Source: Streptomyces kaniharaensis
GTDB lineage: Bacteria > Actinomycetota > Actinomycetes > Streptomycetales > Streptomycetaceae
DNA: 64,000 nt
Direction of reading: 5' to 3'
Assembly: GCF_009569385.1 (NCBI RefSeq)
Contig: NZ_WBOF01000001.1
Span: 1-64,000, forward strand
Positions 61,482-64,000 of this stretch are shown in pieces; positions within the stretch are counted from its first letter, which is position 1, and the number at the start of each line of letters is the position of its first letter. Made by a program: the position numbers and the translations under genes. The notes below the pieces were generated by a model. That model was not told the origin of the DNA. It searched no databases and was given only the letters and a program-made list of their open reading frames with translations.

Positions 61482-64000
61482 ATGGCCCGATCCGAAGGGG
61501 CGCAGTCCAGGGGCTGGCAGTTCTGGGTGGACCGGGGCGGAACCTTCACCGACGTCGTCGCGCTCGCGCCGGACGGCCGCCTGCTGACCCACAAGCTGCT
61601 CTCGCACGACCCCGCCCGCTACCGGGACCCGGCCGTGGCCGGCATCCGGGCCCTGCTTCCACCCGGCGCGGGCATCGACACCGTACGGATGGGCACCACG
61701 GTGGCCACCAACGCCCTGCTGGAGCGCACCGGAGAGCCGACCGCCCTGGTCATCACGCGCGGGTTCGCGGACGCGCTGCGGATCGGCTACCAGAACCGGC
61801 CGCACATCTTCGCCCGTGAGATCGTGCTGCCCGAGCCGCTGTACGCCCGGGTCGTCGAGGTGGACGAGCGGATCGCCGCCGACGGCACGGTGCTGCGGTC
61901 GCCCGATCTCGACCGGCTCGCCGAGGACCTGCGCCGCTGCCTGCGGGACGACATCCGGTCCGTCGCCGTGGTCTGCCTGCACAGCTACCTGCACCCCGCG
62001 CACGAGCAGGCGATCGGCCGCCTCGCCGCACAACTCGGCTTCGCCCAGGTGTCGTTGTCCAGCGAGGCGAGCCCGCTGATGAAGCTGGTGCCGCGCGGGG
62101 ACACCGCCGTGGTCGACGCCTACCTCTCCCCCGGCCTGCGCCGCTACGTCCGGCAGGTGGCCGACGAACTGGCCGGTGTCCGGCTGATGTTCATGCAGTC
62201 CAACGGCGGCCTGGCCGAGGCCGGGCACTTCCGCGGCAAGGACGCGATCCTCTCCGGCCCGGCCGGCGGCATCGTCGGCATGGTGCGGATGTCCCGACTG
62301 GCCGGCTACGACCGCGTGATCGGCTTCGACATGGGCGGCACGTCCACCGACGTCTCGCACTTCGCGGGCGAGTACGAGCGGGTGGTGACCACCCAGGTCT
62401 CCGGGGTGCGGCTGCGGGCGCCGATGCTGGCGATCCACACCGTCGCGGCCGGCGGCGGCTCGGTGCTGCGCTTCGACGGCGGCCGGCTGCGGGTCGGGCC
62501 GGACTCGGCGGGCGCCGACCCCGGCCCGGCCTGCTACCGGGGCGGCGGGCCGCTGACCGTGACCGACGCCAATCTGCTGCTCGGCCGGATCCAGGCCGAC
62601 CACTTCCCCCGCGTCTTCGGGCCCGACGGCGACGAGGGACTCGACCTCGACCTGACGCGACACCGCTTCTCCGAACTGGTCAGGGAGATCGGCGACTGCT
62701 CGGCGGAGGAGGCCGCCGAGGGCTTCCTGCGGATCGCGGTCGGAAACATCGCCAACGCGATCAAGCGGATCTCCGTCCAGCAGGGCCACGACGTGACCCG
62801 GTACGCGCTGACCACCTTCGGCGGCGCGGGCGGCCAGCACGCCTGCGCGGTCGCCGAGGCGCTGGGCGTCCGCACCGTGCTGGTCCCGCCGATGGCCGGG
62901 GTGCTGTCCGCCCTCGGCATCGGCCTGGCCGACACCACCGTCCTGCGCGAGCACGCCGTCGAACGCCCGCTGGCCGCCCAGGAGATGGCCGGTGTCCGTG
63001 CGCTGGCCGACGAGCTGGCGGCGGCCTCCACCGCCGAACTGCTCGACCAGGGCACCCCGCCGGACCGGATCCGACTGGTCTACCGGGCCCGGCTGCGCTA
63101 CCAGGGCACCGACACCACCATCGGCGTCACGCTGGGCCAACCCGACGTCATGGCCGCCGAGTTCGAGGAGCGGCACCGCGCCACCTACTCCTTCCTGATG
63201 GACCGTCCGCTGGTGATCGAGGCGCTCGCCGTCGAGGCCACCGGCCTCACCGAGCAGCCCGGACTCGACGCGCTCTCCCCCGCCCCGGCCGAGTCGCCCG
63301 AGCCTACCGAGGTGCCGCTCTACACGGGTGGCGCCTGGCGCCAAGTCCCGCTGCTGGAGCGCGAGTCGATGCGACCGGACGACACCGTGACCGGTCCGGC
63401 CGTCATCGCCGAGGCCAACGCCACCACCGTCGTGGACGACGGCTGGCGAGCCACCGTGACGCCGGCCGGCCACCTGCTGGTCGAGCAGGTCGAGGCCCGC
63501 GCCGAAGCCGGGGTGTCGACCCGGGCCGACCCCGTACTGCTGGAGATCTTCAACAACCTCTTCATGGCGATCGCCCAACAGATGGGCGCCCGGCTGGAAT
63601 CCACCGCGCAGTCGGTCAACATCAAGGAGCGGCTCGACTTCTCCTGCGCCCTCTTCGACCCGGACGGCAACCTCGTCGCCAACGCGCCGCACATCCCGGT
63701 CCACCTCGGTTCGATGGGCACCACCGTCAAGGAGGTGCTCCGCCGCCGCGGCCCGCGCCTGCGCCCCGGCGACGCCTACGCCGTCAACGACCCGTACCAC
63801 GGCGGCACCCACCTGCCCGACATCACCGTGGTGACGCCGGTCTTCGACCCGGCCGGCCGCGAACTGCTGTTCTTCGTCGCCTCCCGCGGCCACCACGCCG
63901 AGATCGGCGGCATCAGCCCCGGCTCGATGCCCGCCGCCAGCCGGGAAATCCACGAGGAGGGCGTGCTCCTCGACAACTGGCTGCTGGTGACGGACGGCCG
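61482..64000 (+). CDS. 5-oxoprolinase/hydantoinase, fused HyuA-HyuB type (3' end beyond the window)
   Basis: The enzyme hydrolyses 5-oxoproline or hydantoins with ATP. The HyuA-like half starts [21 protein letters not shown] and contains [25 protein letters not shown] (the ATPase-like phosphate loop) and [16 protein letters not shown]. The HyuB-like half begins near [20 protein letters not shown] and carries [19 protein letters not shown]. It therefore contains both subunits in one chain of at least 839 residues; about 400 more are expected beyond position 64000. ATG 61482 follows GGAGGGAG. Confidence 0.9.
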   Translation, partial: MARSEGAQSRGWQFWVDRGGTFTDVVALAPDGRLLTHKLLSHDPARYRDPAVAGIRALLPPGAGIDTVRMGTTVATNALLERTGEPTALVITRGFADALRIGYQNRPHIFAREIVLPEPLYARVVEVDERIAADGTVLRSPDLDRLAEDLRRCLRDDIRSVAVVCLHSYLHPAHEQAIGRLAAQLGFAQVSLSSEASPLMKLVPRGDTAVVDAYLSPGLRRYVRQVADELAGVRLMFMQSNGGLAEAGHFRGKDAILSGPAGGIVGMVRMSRLAGYDRVIGFDMGGTSTDVSHFAGEYERVVTTQVSGVRLRAPMLAIHTVAAGGGSVLRFDGGRLRVGPDSAGADPGPACYRGGGPLTVTDANLLLGRIQADHFPRVFGPDGDEGLDLDLTRHRFSELVREIGDCSAEEAAEGFLRIAVGNIANAIKRISVQQGHDVTRYALTTFGGAGGQHACAVAEALGVRTVLVPPMAGVLSALGIGLADTTVLREHAVERPLAAQEMAGVRALADELAAASTAELLDQGTPPDRIRLVYRARLRYQGTDTTIGVTLGQPDVMAAEFEERHRATYSFLMDRPLVIEALAVEATGLTEQPGLDALSPAPAESPEPTEVPLYTGGAWRQVPLLERESMRPDDTVTGPAVIAEANATTVVDDGWRATVTPAGHLLVEQVEARAEAGVSTRADPVLLEIFNNLFMAIAQQMGARLESTAQSVNIKERLDFSCALFDPDGNLVANAPHIPVHLGSMGTTVKEVLRRRGPRLRPGDAYAVNDPYHGGTHLPDITVVTPVFDPAGRELLFFVASRGHHAEIGGISPGSMPAASREIHEEGVLLDNWLLVTDG

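Overview
The DNA is GC-rich, uses GTG and TTG starts freely, has many ATGA/GTGA gene overlaps, and encodes typical streptomycete families (ArpA-like receptor, NRPS and PKS proteins, Tat-exported NlpC/P60, ECF sigma factor with a long C-terminal extension). It most likely comes from a chromosome of Streptomyces or a close relative such as Kitasatospora. I see no tRNA, rRNA or CRISPR array.

Region 1 (1-8.3 kb) looks like a potassium or osmotic island. It has a KdpB ATPase subunit without KdpA or KdpC in view, then a convergent operon of an APC permease, a KdpD-like protein whose kinase core has lost its key residues, and a small membrane protein. Region 2 (8.3-11 kb) is scarred. It holds a cut-off radical SAM gene and a flavodoxin-like reductase gene split by an IS1380 element; removing the element and one 6-bp target copy restores the frame exactly. 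Region 3 (11-20.9 kb) is mostly ordinary: a PrmC-like methyltransferase, NAD-dependent DNA ligase, a gamma-butyrolactone-receptor-like regulator, an ArsR/AHSA1 pair, RidA, NlpC/P60, a MarR/VOC pair, a short threonyl-tRNA synthetase behind a threonine attenuator, and a leucine-rich-repeat protein.

Region 4 (20.9-54.4 kb) is a biosynthetic gene cluster that I cannot match to a known product. On the minus strand are a flavin hydroxylase-like protein, a P450 and a FAD oxidoreductase. On the plus strand are an epoxide hydrolase, a free condensation domain, two Fe(II)/2-oxoglutarate oxygenases, a heme-oxygenase-like diiron enzyme, a PNPOx-fold protein, a cyclase-family hydrolase, an A-T-C-A-T NRPS (first A domain predicted to load serine), a KS-AT-KR-ACP PKS with a dead KR, a LanB-type aminoacyl-tRNA-dependent enzyme lacking the elimination domain, a VOC protein, an ATP-grasp ligase, an enoyl-reductase-like MDR protein, two ABC exporters and a secreted M28-type peptidase with altered metal ligands. 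The cluster ends with a DGPF protein gene coupled to an ECF42-type sigma factor. Five copies of one promoter motif (GTCCA, then CGTTCGTC or a one-base variant 18-19 bases on) lie in front of five plus-strand transcription units, including the sigma factor's own. This suggests the sigma factor runs the cluster.

Region 5 (54.4-64 kb) begins with a frameshifted SnoaL-like gene and an IS110 transposase that mark the cluster edge. It continues with an MDMPI-type thiol-enzyme relative, a histidine-rich membrane protein coupled to a CopC-domain protein, a TetR regulator, a PhoU-like helical protein, an AlaDH/PntA-like dehydrogenase and a 5-oxoprolinase/hydantoinase that runs off the window.
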